Source: Acetobacter garciniae (lineage in GTDB: Bacteria > Pseudomonadota > Alphaproteobacteria > Acetobacterales > Acetobacteraceae). From it: a stretch of 64,000 bases of DNA. How positions within the stretch are numbered: the stretch's first letter is position 1; each line of letters starts with the position of its first letter. The position numbers and the translations under genes are program-made. Where the stretch lies: positions 620,001 through 684,000 of the forward strand of contig NZ_JAFVMH010000001.1 in the NCBI RefSeq assembly GCF_017377735.1, given 5' to 3'. Below, in pieces: positions 63,549-64,000 of the stretch. The notes under the pieces were generated by a model. It made no database searches, was not told the DNA's origin, and saw only the letters and a list, made by a program, of their open reading frames with translations.

Positions 63549-64000
63549 GGCAGAGGTTACAGACCCCCGCCAGGCGTCACTGGCGTTGCGCGGGCACAAG
63601 GCAGCCGTGGATATGTTCCGCCAGGCCCTGGCCAGCGGGCGATTGCCCCATGCGTGGCTGATTACCGGCCCAGCCGGTATTGGCAAGGCCACTTTTGCGT
63701 TTTTCCTTGCCCGTATCCTGCTGGGTGGGGAAGAAGCCCAAAGCCCCGCGGGCCGGCGTATATCGGCTGCGACCCATGCCGACCTTCTGGTGGTCGAACG
63801 CGGGTTCGATGAAAAACGCCAGCGCTACCGGGGGGAGATCGTGGCGGATGATGTCCGGCCCGTGAACGCCTTTTTGCACCGCACGGCGGCGGAAGGCGGC
63901 TGGCGTGTGGTGATTGTCGATGGCGCGGAATGGATGAACCGCAGTGCCGCCAACGCCATTCTCAAAATTCTGGAGGAGCCCCCGCCCGCCACCGTCCTGC
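63541..64000 (+). CDS. holB: DNA polymerase III delta' subunit, N-terminal part (3' end outside window)
   Basis: The first 153 residues of a clamp-loader subunit; the frame is open at the right edge. RLPHAWLITGPAGIGKATFAFFLAR contains the P-loop (43-50), followed by VDGAEWMNRSAANAILKILEEPPPATVL, typical of delta'. Delta' normally stiffens the clamp-loader ring and often does not hydrolyse ATP. The ATG overlaps tmk. The rest of the AAA+ domain and collar domain lie beyond the window. Confidence 0.9.
   Translation, partial: MAEAEVTDPRQASLALRGHKAAVDMFRQALASGRLPHAWLITGPAGIGKATFAFFLARILLGGEEAQSPAGRRISAATHADLLVVERGFDEKRQRYRGEIVADDVRPVNAFLHRTAAEGGWRVVIVDGAEWMNRSAANAILKILEEPPPATVL

Overview
The window is dense, GC-rich alphaproteobacterial chromosome with no insertion sequence, prophage, integrase or CRISPR array that I could recognise. 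A LexA gene carrying the alphaproteobacterial direct-repeat SOS box (GTTC-N7-GTTC), the CobS/CobT aerobic cobaltochelatase, SdhE, DUF1178 and DUF4167 proteins, and the uvrC-pgsA-moaDE and rodZ-ispG-hisS-prfA-prmC-DUF4167 gene orders all point to Alphaproteobacteria. The overall protein style suggests an acetic acid bacterium (Acetobacteraceae, Komagataeibacter/Gluconacetobacter-like). That last step is inference, not a database match.

Layout. 1-2.5 kb: the 3' end of tamB, exonuclease III and an M19 dipeptidase. 2.5-2.8 kb: an AT-rich gap with one perfect DnaA box, several near-boxes and an IHF-like site. 2.8-7 kb: uvrC, pgsA, a lipoprotein gene, moaD and moaE. 7-11.8 kb: a divergent biotin cluster, bioA against bioF-bioH-like-bioCD, in which BioC and BioD are one polypeptide. 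11.9-16.2 kb: lexA and moeA, rpmG, ftsB-like and eno. 16.4-19.7 kb: a DUF3429 protein and the thiazole branch of thiamine synthesis (thiO-thiS-thiG-thiE). 19.7-25.9 kb: recG, sdhE and mfd. 26-29.6 kb: a secreted protein, an SBF-type transporter and a PLP decarboxylase. 29.7-33.4 kb: cobT, cobS and a J-domain protein. 33.4-35.2 kb: bolA, a LolA-like lipoprotein, lipB and tRNA-Leu(GAG). 35.5-39 kb: galU, a phosphohexomutase and moaA. 39-46 kb: a methyltransferase, comF, grxC, DUF1178, DUF2147, a lactonase, ubiG and lysC. 46-54.3 kb: an NMO-family oxidase, rodZ, ispG, hisS, prfA, prmC and DUF4167. 54.3-59.6 kb: a hairpin-rich gap, tRNA-Met(CAT), mlaD, uppP, an amino acid permease and a DedA/ATP-grasp pair. 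59.8-64 kb: mltB, rlpA, dacC, tmk and the start of holB.

The genes are mostly housekeeping. DNA repair and damage response is represented by xth, uvrC, mfd, recG and lexA. Cofactor synthesis covers biotin, thiamine, molybdopterin (moaA, moaD, moaE, moeA), lipoate, cobalamin, ubiquinone and isoprenoids. Envelope functions include tamB, mlaD, uppP, DedA, mltB, rlpA, dacC, rodZ and ftsB. Translation is represented by hisS, prfA, prmC, rpmG and two tRNAs. Most large genes lie on the + strand, which would fit a replication fork moving left to right. Many junctions are translationally coupled (ATGA or GTGA overlaps), and GTG/TTG starts are frequent.

The observations most worth a second look are the fused BioC-BioD protein, the DnaA-box/IHF region upstream of uvrC, the DedA plus membrane-anchored ATP-grasp operon, the very short or absent moaA leader, and the tandem-hairpin region between the DUF4167 gene and tRNA-Met.
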